A model generated the notes under the pieces. The model saw only the letters and a list, made by a program, of their open reading frames with translations, ran no database searches and was not told where the DNA came from. 64,000 bases of DNA, from positions 1 to 64,000 of the forward strand of contig CALLLW010000053.1 of assembly GCA_938007995.1 (NCBI GenBank), given 5' to 3'. This DNA is from an uncultured Granulosicoccaceae bacterium (GTDB lineage: Bacteria; Pseudomonadota; Gammaproteobacteria; Granulosicoccales; Granulosicoccaceae). Within the stretch, counting starts at the first letter, position 1. Each line of letters starts with the position of its first letter. Positions 34,778 to 44,419 of the stretch are shown here, one piece after another. The position numbers and the translations under genes were made by a program.

Positions 34778-35722
34778 CTAACCACCGGCCACCCCCTGCG
34801 TGTTAACAAACAACGAATACACCGAGGTACTCGCGGCCATGAACAGCCGATTCCGATGCAACCCGCCAAAGCACACGTTAGCGCAGCGCTCCGGCAATTC
34901 GATCCGACCTATCAATGTACCTTGACTATCAAACACATGAACACCATCCAGTCCTGCCTCGCCCATGCCCCAGCCACACCAGAGATTGCCATCAACATCC
35001 AGCCTGAAACCGTCCGGAGTTCCGACACCTGCATCAATTAATACTCGACGGTTTTCAAGCGTGCAGCCATCTGCAGCAACATCAAAAGCAAGGATGCGCC
35101 GTGGCTCACTTCTGGATTCAACAACATACAGGATCGATTCATCCGGTGAAAATGCCAAACCATTCGGCTGATTTATCCCTTCCGCCATCAACTCTATGCC
35201 GCCATCTGCATCAACCCGGTACACATTCGATTCAAGCTGTGGTTCTGCTTTCAGGCCTTCATAGTTACCCAATATGCCGAAGACCGGATCACTAAACCAG
35301 ATTGAACCATCCGACTTACATACAATGTCATTCGGTGAGTTAAGCGGTTTACCGTTAAAGCTGTCTGCGATAACTGTGTGGGTACCGTCAATTTCAATTC
35401 TGATCACACGCCTGCTGAGGTGTTCACAGGTTAAAAGACGCCCCTGTCGATCTCGTGTGTTACCGTTGCCGTGATTCGATGGTTTTCTGAAAGTGCTTAC
35501 AAGACCACTCTGCTCATCCCACCGGTATTGCGCATCACCCGGCACATCACTCCAGATTAAAACCCGCTGATCTCCAAACCAGACCGGTCCTTCACACCAG
35601 GTATAACCTGTTGCAAGGCGCTCAACTTTGGCAAGCTTTAAAACGTATTGATCAAATGCCGGTGTTATCGAAACCACTGACGGATCAGGATAACGCTGGC
35701 TGGGTGTCCACTCGGTGCTCAT
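34778..35722 (-). CDS. SMP-30/gluconolactonase family protein
   Basis: A 314-residue beta-propeller lactonase. Motifs are TWCEGPVWFGDQRVLIWSDV (metal-ligand Glu), GNTRDRQGRLLTCEHLSRRV, LNSPNDIVCKSDGSIWFSDP and INQPNGLAFSPDESILYVV. It is a paralogue of the protein at 14094-15011, but here no transporter or regulator lies beside it; the downstream neighbours are a domain fragment and the Kelch/carbohydrate-binding protein. It probably hydrolyses an aldonolactone. Confidence 0.9.
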   Translation of the reverse strand: MSTEWTPSQRYPDPSVVSITPAFDQYVLKLAKVERLATGYTWCEGPVWFGDQRVLIWSDVPGDAQYRWDEQSGLVSTFRKPSNHGNGNTRDRQGRLLTCEHLSRRVIRIEIDGTHTVIADSFNGKPLNSPNDIVCKSDGSIWFSDPVFGILGNYEGLKAEPQLESNVYRVDADGGIELMAEGINQPNGLAFSPDESILYVVESRSEPRRILAFDVAADGCTLENRRVLIDAGVGTPDGFRLDVDGNLWCGWGMGEAGLDGVHVFDSQGTLIGRIELPERCANVCFGGLHRNRLFMAASTSVYSLFVNTQGVAGG

Positions 35723-35929
35723 ATTGAACCACTGCTGTTAAATGAAGGAACACAGACTCTACACTGAATATCTTCAATCAAAAAGCCGGTCATCCAGTAT
35801 ACAATAGTGACCGCCATCATCTGGTCTGGCTTATCGTTGCCAATGACAGCACCATCGTATTATTTGCTTGACAACTTCTTCATTGATTAGTTAAGCCCTA
35901 AATAACTCAATTGGGACCCGGCTCCAATT

Positions 35930-36712
35930 ATGCCAACTCCAGACACACTGCTGAATTACCCGGAGCTGGCTATTCCCTTGATACTGGCAGCTTTTCTTGT
36001 TGGCTTATCTAAAGGCGGCCTGCCGGCAGTGGCAATGCTCAGCGTTCCGCTCCTGTCACTACAGATGCCACCACTGGTAGCGGCTGTATTGTTGTTACCA
36101 ATCTATATATTGGCGGACATGGTAGGCGTGTATCTGTATCGACGCGAATATAGTAGCGAGAATGTAAAAGTGTTAATACCTGCAGGGGTGCTTGGTGTAT
36201 TGATAGGTTGGGCTACTGCCTCGGTGGTATCGGATAAAATGGTTACCTTACTCATCGGGGTAATGGGGATAACTTTCTGCCTGTACACCTGGTCAAGAAG
36301 AAACCGCAACATCCCTGCCACCAGACCACAAGTTAAAAAAGGCCTTTTTTGGGGAACACTGTCAGGTTTTACCAGCTTTGTAGCACATGCAGGTGGCCCG
36401 CCATTTCAGGTTTATATGCTGCCGCAAAAGCATCCAAAGATGGTTTTTGCAGGCACCACAACGCTGGTCTTCGCCGTGGTCAATCTTGCCAAGATAATTC
36501 CATACTCTAATCTGCATCCCTATACCCGGGACACATTAACAGTATCTTTGATTTTATTGCCTGTTGCAGCGCTCGGAACGCTTGCTGGTAAAAGTCTGAT
36601 ACAACGTTTACCAGAGCCCTTGTTCTATCAGGCAGTGCAGATTGCACTATTTTTATTATCTCTGAAGCTCGTCTACGATGCCGCCATCAGTAGTCTGCTC
36701 CACATTTCATGA
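35930..36712 (+). CDS. TauE/SafE-family (TSUP) sulfite/organosulfonate exporter
   Basis: A 260-residue inner membrane protein with about eight hydrophobic segments. Two copies of the family pattern are visible: LAAFLVGLSKGGLPAVAML near the N-terminus and TSFVAHAGGPPFQVYMLP in the middle. TSUP proteins export sulfite, sulfoacetate or similar anions. With adenylylsulfate reductase and sulfatases nearby, a role in disposing of sulfite is reasonable but unproven. It is divergent from the SMP-30 gene and stands alone. Confidence 0.85.
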   Translation: MPTPDTLLNYPELAIPLILAAFLVGLSKGGLPAVAMLSVPLLSLQMPPLVAAVLLLPIYILADMVGVYLYRREYSSENVKVLIPAGVLGVLIGWATASVVSDKMVTLLIGVMGITFCLYTWSRRNRNIPATRPQVKKGLFWGTLSGFTSFVAHAGGPPFQVYMLPQKHPKMVFAGTTTLVFAVVNLAKIIPYSNLHPYTRDTLTVSLILLPVAALGTLAGKSLIQRLPEPLFYQAVQIALFLLSLKLVYDAAISSLLHIS

Positions 36713-36823
36713 TAACCGGAAACAGTTGCTGGCCCATCCACTGACTGATCATCAATCTAACAATGTACAAGTTCTGCGCTACCACCCTTGCTACCGGTCT
36801 GGTTGCTGGTCTGGCTGCTGGTC

Positions 36824-38041
36824 TTAAGCTGCGGCAGCTCGTACCTCATTAACGATGGACTTGAATTCATCATCATTAAGAATATCGCGCTTTTCGATAC
36901 CCTTCTGCTTAACACGGGTGAGCATCTCTGTGACTTGTTCATCGTCAGCCACGCCGAGACCTAGTTCGCCCAACTTATAGACAATAGAAGCTTTGCCACT
37001 TTTCTTACCCAACACGACTTCGCCGTTACGGCCGGTGAGACTCGGGTGAGTACCAAACATTACCAGCGGATCTTCCATTACGTACTGAATACCAATACCG
37101 GATTCACGAATAAAGTTGCCGTGCCCGAGTACCGGCTTATTGCGCGCTATTGGAATATTGGAAAGCGATGACAACAAATCACCCAGTTCCGGTAATTTAT
37201 CAAGTTTGTAGCCGGTCTCGTAACCATAGAGTAAATCAAGACCAAGCATTAACTCTTCAAGTGCAGCATTGCCAGTGCGCTCACCAAGACCATTACCACA
37301 ACTGTGAACACACTCAGCACCTGCGGTAACCGCAGCAAGCTCGGTAGCGACACCCATACCGAAATCGTTATGAGTGTGGATTTCTATTGGCAGGCCAGTC
37401 ATGTCTTTTACCCAACGCACCATGTACTTGATGGCTTCCGGTGTAGCGCAGCCCATGGTATCGACAATGCCTATGGAATCCGGCATAGATTCATTGGTGA
37501 TCGCCTTGCAGAGATTGGTTAGATCTTCCTCACGGGCACGAGTTGTATCGTAGGGAAAGTACACAGCGTACAAACCCTGCTCTTTTGCGTAGTTAATCAC
37601 ATCCCTGCTTTTCTTAAACACATCTTCCCAGGTCCAGCCGAACTGTGTGACCAGCTTGGGATAACCGATGGGCACTTCGATAATCACACCATCAGCGCCG
37701 CATTCGAGCGCCATGTCGATATCCTGCTTCATGGCGCGGGCAAAGGTGAAGATTCTCGATTTTAATCCAAGCTTTGAAATCTCTTTAATGGCTTCAGCAT
37801 CCTGCGGAGACACAGCCGGCATACCGGCCTCTATGCGCTCAACACCGATCTCATCAAGCTTGCTGGCAATCTTGATTTTGTCATCAATAGAGAACACAAC
37901 ACCCGGTGTCTGCTCACCATCACGCAAGGTCGCATCATGAATCTCAACCTTAGGTGCTAAAGCCAGTTCACTGCGAACATCAGCCTTAAAATTGTAAGGA
38001 CTGACCCACCATTTACCATCGACTGAATGTGTTTCACGCAT
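36824..38041 (-). CDS. DRE-TIM metallolyase family acyltransferase (LeuA/homocitrate synthase-like)
   Basis: A 405-residue enzyme. An unusual 35-residue N-terminal segment (VDGKWWVSPYNF) precedes the TIM barrel, which starts VEIHDATLRDGEQTPGVVFS (DRE motif) and has EIHTHNDFGMG for the two metal-binding histidines and CGNGLGERTGNA. Claisen-type enzymes of this class join acetyl-CoA or a relative to a 2-keto acid. It lacks the large C-terminal regulatory domain of LeuA, so it is not a standard isopropylmalate synthase. The ATG at 38041 follows GGAAAA. It is divergent from the GntR-type gene, in a cluster with a ring-cleaving dioxygenase. Confidence 0.85.
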   Translation of the reverse strand: MRETHSVDGKWWVSPYNFKADVRSELALAPKVEIHDATLRDGEQTPGVVFSIDDKIKIASKLDEIGVERIEAGMPAVSPQDAEAIKEISKLGLKSRIFTFARAMKQDIDMALECGADGVIIEVPIGYPKLVTQFGWTWEDVFKKSRDVINYAKEQGLYAVYFPYDTTRAREEDLTNLCKAITNESMPDSIGIVDTMGCATPEAIKYMVRWVKDMTGLPIEIHTHNDFGMGVATELAAVTAGAECVHSCGNGLGERTGNAALEELMLGLDLLYGYETGYKLDKLPELGDLLSSLSNIPIARNKPVLGHGNFIRESGIGIQYVMEDPLVMFGTHPSLTGRNGEVVLGKKSGKASIVYKLGELGLGVADDEQVTEMLTRVKQKGIEKRDILNDDEFKSIVNEVRAAAA

Positions 38042-38210
38042 AGGATTTTTCCGGCTAAGTGTTATCAACATTTACTTCAATTTTTATCATATATTCTTTC
38101 ATTTAACAATAAAATAACGATATTATTAAACGTAATCAGATAGGCTTTTTATTTTTCTCGCTTCTGTGTCAGGATGGTATTCGATCGTTTAACAGCGTGT
38201 GACAGATTCT

Positions 38211-38882
38211 ATGGCAGCTAACGACGAAGACATCAGCCGGACTGCGCAGTCAACCACTCAAAGAGCCTACCTTGCGCTGCGCGATGCAATACTTTCCGGA
38301 GAAATTGCGCCGGGAGAAAGGCTCAAGGTTGAGACACTGAAAAGCACCTACGCCACCGGTGCATCGCCAGTCAGAGAAGCACTCAGTTTGCTCACTTCGG
38401 ATCAACTGGTGGAGCGCCGCGATCAACGTGGCTTCCGGGTGGCGCAGGCCAGCAAGGAGCAGTTTGAAGAGATTTTGAATCTTCGCTGCAAACTAGAAGA
38501 TCTGGCACTGCAGACCAGCCTGATGAAAGCCACCAAGGAATGGGAAGATAGGTTGGTGCTTGCACATCATCACATGAGCCGCGCTTACAATGCACCCGCT
38601 AAAGAATTTGAGGAACATCATAAAGCCTTTCACATGGCGCTTATCTCTGCCTGCGAATCACCTATCCTGCTGCGCTTTTGCGATCAGTTATACTCACTGA
38701 ATGTGCGCTACAGAAATTTTGCCGGCAAGTCCAAAGGCTATGCCAAGCGGGATGTGGCAGAAGAGCACAACGAAATCTTCCAGGCCGCTGTAGATCGTGA
38801 CACAACTCGAGCTTCTGAACTACTGGCATCACACTACCGCATTACCGGTAACTATCTGGTGGACTTGCTCACCATCTCATAA
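38211..38882 (+). CDS. GntR-family (FCD/FadR-type) transcriptional regulator
   Basis: A 223-residue repressor. The winged helix includes AYLALRDAILSGEIAPGERL and SPVREALSLLTSDQLVERRD, followed by an all-helical FCD ligand domain with LRCKLEDLALQ and later EHHKAFHMALISAC, whose His and Asp residues usually bind a metal and a carboxylate effector. The ATG at 38211 was chosen; a GTG at 38199 is in frame. It lies between the divergent LeuA-like gene and the convergent dioxygenase gene and probably controls both and the TRAP importer. Confidence 0.9.
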   Translation: MAANDEDISRTAQSTTQRAYLALRDAILSGEIAPGERLKVETLKSTYATGASPVREALSLLTSDQLVERRDQRGFRVAQASKEQFEEILNLRCKLEDLALQTSLMKATKEWEDRLVLAHHHMSRAYNAPAKEFEEHHKAFHMALISACESPILLRFCDQLYSLNVRYRNFAGKSKGYAKRDVAEEHNEIFQAAVDRDTTRASELLASHYRITGNYLVDLLTIS

Positions 38883-38903
38883 TTATAAAATTAGAAACCT
38901 GAA

Positions 38904-39773
38904 TCAACTTTCACTAACAAGCCGAAAATCAAAATCCACTCGCAGGTATTCACCCGGCACTTTACCGGATAGTTCAAAGCCGTCCGGGAATGACCCTGCC
39001 TCCTGTTTGACATAAGACATCACCAGATCTTCCCGCACTCCAAAAACTGTGTCCTGATCAAGATAAGGATCGTCATCAGGAAATACCTCTGTGACCACAG
39101 ACCGACAACCTTCTGCACTAGCAATAAAGTGCAGATGCGATGGTCGCCACGGATGACGCCCCGCAGCATTCAAGATCTGCCCGACCGGGCCATCACCCGG
39201 CACAGTATAGCTAACCGGCTTGACTGTGGTGAATGCATAGTAACCGTTTTCATCAGTAGTCATTAACGCATGAAATGAATGTATATCCTGTTCATCATCC
39301 TGACTTGAATACAATCCGTTGGGGGCTGTCTGCCAGATATCGAGCTTAGCGCCTTTAATCGGCATGTCATTGGTATCAAACACGTGGCCGGTAACAAGCA
39401 ACACATCACCTTCATAGTGACGCTTCATATCAGCACCAATTTCAAGTGGTGGCGGATTTGATACATGAAACGGCCCGAGTACAGAAGAGCTGGTCGCATC
39501 CGGCACCGAGTGGATCATATCTACCAGAGAAGACAATCCCATCACATCAGATAACAACACAAATTCGTTTCGCTCCGGTCCGGTGATGTTGCCAGCCCAC
39601 TCAAGAAACTCAAGGCCTTTGCGCCATTCATCGTGAGTAAGATTGGTTTCACGTGCGAAGTCATGTAGATGACGCGCGAGGCATGTGAGGACTTCCTTAA
39701 GCCTCGGGTCGGTATCTTTGCCGAAATATCCGGTAAATACATCGGTGATATTGTTTTTGGTAACTGTACGCAT
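38904..39773 (-). CDS. intradiol ring-cleavage dioxygenase (catechol/hydroxyquinol 1,2-dioxygenase type)
   Basis: A 289-residue non-heme Fe(III) enzyme. The N-terminal dimerisation part has LSDVMGLSSLVDMIHS, and the four iron ligands are all visible: Tyr155 (NGLYSSQ), Tyr189 (VSYTVPG), His213 and His215 (RPSHLHF). SSVLGPFHV is the family's substrate-pocket start. It opens a catechol- or hydroxyquinol-type ring between the two hydroxyls; SSVLGPF and the overall length favour the hydroxyquinol/chlorocatechol branch, not proven. It begins 60 bases after the end of the DctM gene on the same strand, so it is probably the last gene of the TRAP operon. Confidence 0.92.
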   Translation of the reverse strand: MRTVTKNNITDVFTGYFGKDTDPRLKEVLTCLARHLHDFARETNLTHDEWRKGLEFLEWAGNITGPERNEFVLLSDVMGLSSLVDMIHSVPDATSSSVLGPFHVSNPPPLEIGADMKRHYEGDVLLVTGHVFDTNDMPIKGAKLDIWQTAPNGLYSSQDDEQDIHSFHALMTTDENGYYAFTTVKPVSYTVPGDGPVGQILNAAGRHPWRPSHLHFIASAEGCRSVVTEVFPDDDPYLDQDTVFGVREDLVMSYVKQEAGSFPDGFELSGKVPGEYLRVDFDFRLVSES

Positions 39774-39833
39774 CTATCCGGATCCTAAATATAAACATTC
39801 AACAGTTCTGCCGCCCTAAACGCCAGCGAGAAA

Positions 39834-41141
39834 CTAGCGCAAAATACCGATGCTGAGCGACGGAAACTTAATGAGCAGAATCAGAACCAGCAACATCACA
39901 AAAGCAAACGGCAGTGCGCCGAGGAAGACATCTTTTAGTTTGATTCGATCATCATTCAGTGTTGATTTAATTACAAAGCAACTGATGCCCAGTGGCGGAG
40001 TCAGTAATCCAATCTCGGCCCCAACCACTGTCACTATGCCAAACCACACAGGGCTAAGACCCAGTGATTCAATGATAGGCAAAAATAGCGGTACAACAAT
40101 TAATATAATCGATGCGGTATCGAGCAATGTGCCGAGAAATAACATCAAACAAACATAGATCACCATGATCATGACAAAACTGAACTCATTACCGGCAATA
40201 ATATTACCCAGTTCGTTCGGCAATGCAGCAAGACCCAGCATCCGACTGTAAATCGAAGCGGCAGTAATAAGAAACAGAATCGCAGCCGTGATATGCCCCG
40301 TTTCAATTAATGCCTGCCAGAATGTTTTCAGTGTCATGCGACCGCGCAAAAACGCTATCAGCAAACCAACCGTAGCCCCCGCAGCCCCCGCTTCCACCGG
40401 CGATAGCCAGCCGGTGTAGATTCCACCCAACACGACCAGCACCAGAAACACCAGTGGTAAAGTTTTGGAAATGGCAGTTGCCGTACTCATCGGTTCATGT
40501 TCTTCAACCGGCTTACCACCAACAAAATCCGGAAAAAACCTGCCGGCAAACGCAATCGCACCGATATAGGCAACAGCTAACAATATGCCTGGTACGACAC
40601 CCGCCAGAAACATATCACCCACTGATTGCTCGGCAACAAAGGCATAAATAATCAACATGGCAGACGGCGGAATGATCATACCTAACACCGATGACCCGGC
40701 CACCACGCCCACAGCAAAACGCGGGTTGTAGTCGTAACGCTGCATCTGCGGAACTGCGACTTTGGAAAACACAGACGCAGAAGCTATTGATGAACCAGTG
40801 ACTGCGGCGAACGCAGCATTGGCGCCGACAGTCGCCATACCAATACCGCCTTTGATTTTGTGAAAGGCGGCATTCATCACATCGTAAATATCGTTGCCGA
40901 GACCTGCCTTGGACACAACAATACCCATAAAGGTAAACAACGGCACAGTGGCGAAGGTGTATTCCATTACACTGTCACTCAGCGCAATCTTTAACAGATT
41001 CATCGCAAGATCGAAGTTATCTCTCATCAACCAGATAGAGACAAAAGACACCATGCCCAGTGCTACCGGAATATAAACACCCAGGTAGATCAGGGTAACG
41101 ATCGCTGCAACAGACAGGAGACCAATCTCAATCGGACTCAT
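39834..41141 (-). CDS. TRAP transporter large permease (DctM)
   Basis: A 435-residue membrane protein with about twelve hydrophobic segments. Typical DctM stretches are AAFAAVTGSSIASASVF, VAGSSVLGMIIPPSAMLIIY and VVGAEIGLLTPPLGISCFVI. It overlaps the small permease gene by four bases (ATGA), indicating translational coupling. Together with DctP and DctQ it imports a carboxylate driven by sodium. The adjoining dioxygenase suggests a ring acid or its breakdown product. Confidence 0.95.
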   Translation of the reverse strand: MSPIEIGLLSVAAIVTLIYLGVYIPVALGMVSFVSIWLMRDNFDLAMNLLKIALSDSVMEYTFATVPLFTFMGIVVSKAGLGNDIYDVMNAAFHKIKGGIGMATVGANAAFAAVTGSSIASASVFSKVAVPQMQRYDYNPRFAVGVVAGSSVLGMIIPPSAMLIIYAFVAEQSVGDMFLAGVVPGILLAVAYIGAIAFAGRFFPDFVGGKPVEEHEPMSTATAISKTLPLVFLVLVVLGGIYTGWLSPVEAGAAGATVGLLIAFLRGRMTLKTFWQALIETGHITAAILFLITAASIYSRMLGLAALPNELGNIIAGNEFSFVMIMVIYVCLMLFLGTLLDTASIILIVVPLFLPIIESLGLSPVWFGIVTVVGAEIGLLTPPLGISCFVIKSTLNDDRIKLKDVFLGALPFAFVMLLVLILLIKFPSLSIGILR

Positions 41142-41698
41142 GCGATGCCATTCTCGTCAGTGGAATTCGTTACGTCCGAAGACGCTGGTGCTGTGTCAGC
41201 CTCCGGCAGGATGACCTTCAGTGCAAACAATAAGCTGCACATCACCGCACTGATAAATATCACCAGCTTGATCGGCCACCATGGTGCGGTAAATACACCC
41301 GGCACGCCAAAGTAATCTCTGGTTTCCAGCATATCGAGAAACTCGGGCCACATAGCAACCGCGATAAGCACCATAAAAATAAAAGAAACCAGATTGATTA
41401 GCTTACTCAGATACTTGCGGGCCGATGGCCAGCGGTTACCTGTAACCGAGAGAAAGCCATCGGAGCGAGTTAACCGATCTACTCTAACAACATCCGGCAA
41501 CTGCAAAAATACAATCAAAACCATAGAGAACTGAACCAGTTCTACAGCACCATGAAACGGTTTATTAAAAAAGCCGCGTGCTACAACATCGTAGTTAACC
41601 ACCATAACAAGGGCGAGTACGACCAGCGTTCCAATGGCATTGGCAACCATGGCAACTCGACTGACGAGTCGCTCCAATTGTCTGAGCAGGTGGTTCAT
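41138..41698 (-). CDS. TRAP transporter small permease (DctQ)
   Basis: A 186-residue protein with four membrane segments. The hallmark MVVNYDVVARGFFNKPFHGA is present in the first loop, and GVPGVFTAPWWPIKLVIFI near the end. A 26-residue Asp/Glu/Ser tail follows. It sits between DctP and DctM, with a four-base overlap at its end. Confidence 0.93.
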   Translation of the reverse strand: MNHLLRQLERLVSRVAMVANAIGTLVVLALVMVVNYDVVARGFFNKPFHGAVELVQFSMVLIVFLQLPDVVRVDRLTRSDGFLSVTGNRWPSARKYLSKLINLVSFIFMVLIAVAMWPEFLDMLETRDYFGVPGVFTAPWWPIKLVIFISAVMCSLLFALKVILPEADTAPASSDVTNSTDENGIA

Positions 41699-41749
41699 TC
41701 TGAATTTTCTGGGCGTAAAAAAGGCAGCTAGAAAAGGCTGACAAACAAA

Positions 41750-41770
41750 GGGCGGTGTTTTACACCGCCC
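41750..41770 (-). terminator. intercistronic hairpin between dctP- and dctQ-type genes
   Basis: GGGCGGTGT pairs exactly with ACACCGCCC (9 bp, TTT loop) 17 bases after the binding-protein stop. Read leftward it is followed by TTTG. It probably terminates part of the transcripts so that the binding protein is made in excess. Confidence 0.7.
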
Positions 41771-41787
41771 GCGGGTTAAGTAGCCAG

Positions 41788-42876
41788 CTACAGCTCCGAA
41801 GCCCAGTCACGAGTTGGCTGGTGCCCTGCCTCGGCGAGCTTCGCCATATAGGCTTTTAGCATTTCTGAACCAGGCTCACCTTTATCATCGAGGTTTTTAG
41901 CCCATTCAGCGGCAATATTCGGCATCGCGGAAGCCCATCGCGCTCGTTCATCAGCCGGTACTTCCACCACTGTACCTCCCGCTGCAACATACGCATCACG
42001 ACTTTCAGCAGCCCGATCCATTGCAAGTGAAGCAACGTGATCTCTGTATTCAACCGCTACGTCCTGCAGCACCGTCCTGACTTCTTCCGGCAACTTTTTC
42101 CAGTAGTCTGCATTTACTGTAACCGTTTTAGAGTTAACTGCACCCAGATCCGCTCTTAACATATGTGGCGCGACCTCAGCAATCTTGAAAGTTTTGGCAG
42201 CTTCCGGCCACAGCATGGCATGCTCAACCATCCCGGTCTGCAGCATATTGTAGAAGTCAGTGAGTCCGCCGCGCACACCTGCAGCCCCTTCTATGCCTTC
42301 CAGGTAGCGCATATTCATACCTGCACCTGCCACCTTGCCACCTTCAATATCTTTCAGTGAGGTCACCGGCTTGCTGCTGAATACCTGATAAGTATCGAGC
42401 ACCACACCGGTGGCAAGATAAACCTGATTTTGCTTCTCAAACTCCTTTTGCATGGTTGGAAATTCCTTTGCGATCTCGTCGACCGCTTTAGCAACCGCAC
42501 GCGCATCTGCCGCTACAAAAGGTGTTACTGCGGACAAAGCCTGACTGGGCAACTTGGAGTTATGAAAAATGGTGGTAACAATGCCGATGTCACCGAGACC
42601 AAGTTTTACTCCCTCGAGGACCCCTTTAGGCTTCACAATCGAGCCACCATAGCTCTCCTGCCAGTCCATTTCATAGTTGCCTGCTTCAGCCAGCCGTTTA
42701 TCAACTTCGGGAATAAAGAAGTTGGTGAACTCCTTGACCCACATGGCTTTGGCAGGATAACCATCAATCACAACGGCTTTGATCTTTTCAGCAGAAAAAA
42801 CAGGTGTTGCCACAGTGGCCAACGCACCAGCAACAGCAGTTACTGCCACCGTTTTAATAAGACGATTTAATTGCAT
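41788..42876 (-). CDS. TRAP transporter periplasmic substrate-binding protein (DctP)
   Basis: A 362-residue exported protein with a Sec signal (VTAVAGALATVATPVFSAEK). The mature part has AVVIDGYPAKAMWVKEF, GVLEGVKLGLGDIGIV and the ligand-arginine segment AGMNMRYLEGI, where the arginine normally pairs with a carboxylate. It heads the leftward DctPQM operon. The ligand is unknown; a carboxylic acid is expected. Confidence 0.92.
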   Translation of the reverse strand: MQLNRLIKTVAVTAVAGALATVATPVFSAEKIKAVVIDGYPAKAMWVKEFTNFFIPEVDKRLAEAGNYEMDWQESYGGSIVKPKGVLEGVKLGLGDIGIVTTIFHNSKLPSQALSAVTPFVAADARAVAKAVDEIAKEFPTMQKEFEKQNQVYLATGVVLDTYQVFSSKPVTSLKDIEGGKVAGAGMNMRYLEGIEGAAGVRGGLTDFYNMLQTGMVEHAMLWPEAAKTFKIAEVAPHMLRADLGAVNSKTVTVNADYWKKLPEEVRTVLQDVAVEYRDHVASLAMDRAAESRDAYVAAGGTVVEVPADERARWASAMPNIAAEWAKNLDDKGEPGSEMLKAYMAKLAEAGHQPTRDWASEL

Positions 42877-43078
42877 TTTCTCTCTCCAGTTGTCACTACT
42901 CTAAACACTTAACCGCGCGCGGCATCCACCTCTCTATCCAAAGCAAAACATCACAGACAGTGGCTCCTCATCCAATCCCTGCACTTGCATACGCTCACAT
43001 GTGGCAGCATCAAATGCTGCTATCGGCAAACGCGAATATTGAAATGCACCTGTGAACGCGTGAAACTTCCTGAAATAA

Positions 43079-43741
43079 CTACAGGAAGCTGCAAACATCC
43101 TCAAACGCAAAGCGCGGTAACTTTTGAAACAACGCTGTCTCGTCAGCGTAACCCAGATTGCACAGGAAATTTGATTTCCAGTTTTTGCCTGCAAAAAATT
43201 CTTCATCGACGATCTGGTTGGAAAATCCTGACATCGCGCCGACGTCCAGCCCGAGCGCTCTTGCCGCGATCATAAAATAGCCACCCTGCAGGGTCGAGTT
43301 GCGAAAGGCAGTATCCTCAATGTACTGATCTTTGCCTTCAAAGAACGCACGCCTGTCTTCGTGCGGGAACAGAAACGGCAGCTCGTGCCAGAAGTCCAGG
43401 TCATAGGCAATGATCGCCGTAACCGGTGCAGACATCATTTTGTCCACGTTTTTGTCTTTCAGAGATTTTGCCAACCGTTGCTTGCCCTCCCTTGAAGTTA
43501 CAAACACATATCTCGACGGGCACGTGTTCATGCTGGTCGGACCCGCTGCGGTAATCTCGTACAGCGCTCTTAGAGTGTCTTCAGATACCGGATCCGATCG
43601 CCAGGCGTAATGCGAACGTGCACCACGCAGAATCACATCAATTGAATCGTCATCCAGCTTTGGCTTGCGGGCACGCAGATCTCGATAGTGCGACTGCGCC
43701 TCTGCGCGAGCCTGCTCCAGAGCTTCGTCTGTCAGTGCCAT
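43079..43741 (-). CDS. RutE/HadB-like nitroreductase (malonic semialdehyde reductase family)
   Basis: A 220-residue FMN enzyme. VILRGARSHYAWRSDPVSED, then ITAAGPTSMNTCPSRYVFV and the C-terminal region MSGFSNQIVDEEFF match the RutE-type nitroreductases, which reduce 3-oxo acids or aldehydes with NAD(P)H. It lies 202 bases upstream of the DctP gene on the same strand. A short stem (43066-43088) spans its stop codon. In a ring-degradation context it might reduce maleylacetate-type or semialdehyde products; that is inference. Confidence 0.85.
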   Translation of the reverse strand: MALTDEALEQARAEAQSHYRDLRARKPKLDDDSIDVILRGARSHYAWRSDPVSEDTLRALYEITAAGPTSMNTCPSRYVFVTSREGKQRLAKSLKDKNVDKMMSAPVTAIIAYDLDFWHELPFLFPHEDRRAFFEGKDQYIEDTAFRNSTLQGGYFMIAARALGLDVGAMSGFSNQIVDEEFFAGKNWKSNFLCNLGYADETALFQKLPRFAFEDVCSFL

Positions 43742-43950
43742 TCAATCCTCGTTCAACCGCGCAGTTGGCAGTTTGTTTTGCTCTAACTTCCGTTCAATTT
43801 ATGACGATTTTTCTGAATCATGTCAAGTAATGTCGATATTTTCTCAATCCGGCAATAATTATCTTTTTCTATAAGACCGTTCGGTGTGTTTATTTACCAC
43901 TCAGGACTTTGTCGCTACCATGCGTTGCAACACGGTGATGAGGAAAACCA

Positions 43951-44331
43951 ATGCCAGCCTGGAAAGACTACAAAGCAGCCGCTCAAGACAGAGGCGCTCT
44001 CGCGTGTGAGATGTACGCAATTGTAAGCACACCGGCCAAGCCCGGGGATCTGCAAAAAAACCTGCCAGCTCACTTGCAATATCAGGCAGAAATGGAGCAA
44101 CAGGGTCATCTGGTGATGGCAGGCCCTTTGTCTGACCTGACCGGTGAACAAATGGAAGGGGTTGGTATGATCATCTACCGCGCAGATTCCCTTCAAACGG
44201 CAACAGCACTGGCAGATGCCGATCCGATGCATAAATCCGGCACACGGGAGTACACCATTCGCCGCTGGCTGGTCAATGAAGGCAGCTTTCAGCTGAATAT
44301 CAAACTCTCTGCGCAGAGTGTCTCGATCTAG
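43951..44331 (+). CDS. YciI-like (YCII-related) domain protein
   Basis: A 126-residue ferredoxin-like fold protein. FLH-type motifs are replaced by LPAHLQYQAEMEQQGHLVMAG, with PLSDLTGEQMEGVGMIIYRA and ALADADPMHKSGTREYTIRR, the usual YCII pattern with conserved His and Asp residues. Members include small hydrolases or dehydrochlorinase-like enzymes in catabolic clusters. GAGG seven bases before the ATG gives a clear start. It opens the second catabolic island, ahead of the TAXI importer. Confidence 0.85.
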   Translation: MPAWKDYKAAAQDRGALACEMYAIVSTPAKPGDLQKNLPAHLQYQAEMEQQGHLVMAGPLSDLTGEQMEGVGMIIYRADSLQTATALADADPMHKSGTREYTIRRWLVNEGSFQLNIKLSAQSVSI

Positions 44332-44419
44332 GATTCGCTACTCAACCCTATGAATCACCACTGATATTAAACACGCTTTTTTGCTGTAAACTTAATGTGA
44401 AACCAACGGAGGAACTGAT

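Noticed and set aside
36796-36825. 12-bp repeat GGTCTGGTTGCT/GGTCTGGCTGCT near the stop of the LeuA-like gene
   Set aside because: Only two full copies and a partial one; too little to call an element.
43066-43088. Hairpin across the stop of the RutE-like gene
   Set aside because: Seven base pairs with a nine-base loop and no T-run; not convincing as a terminator.
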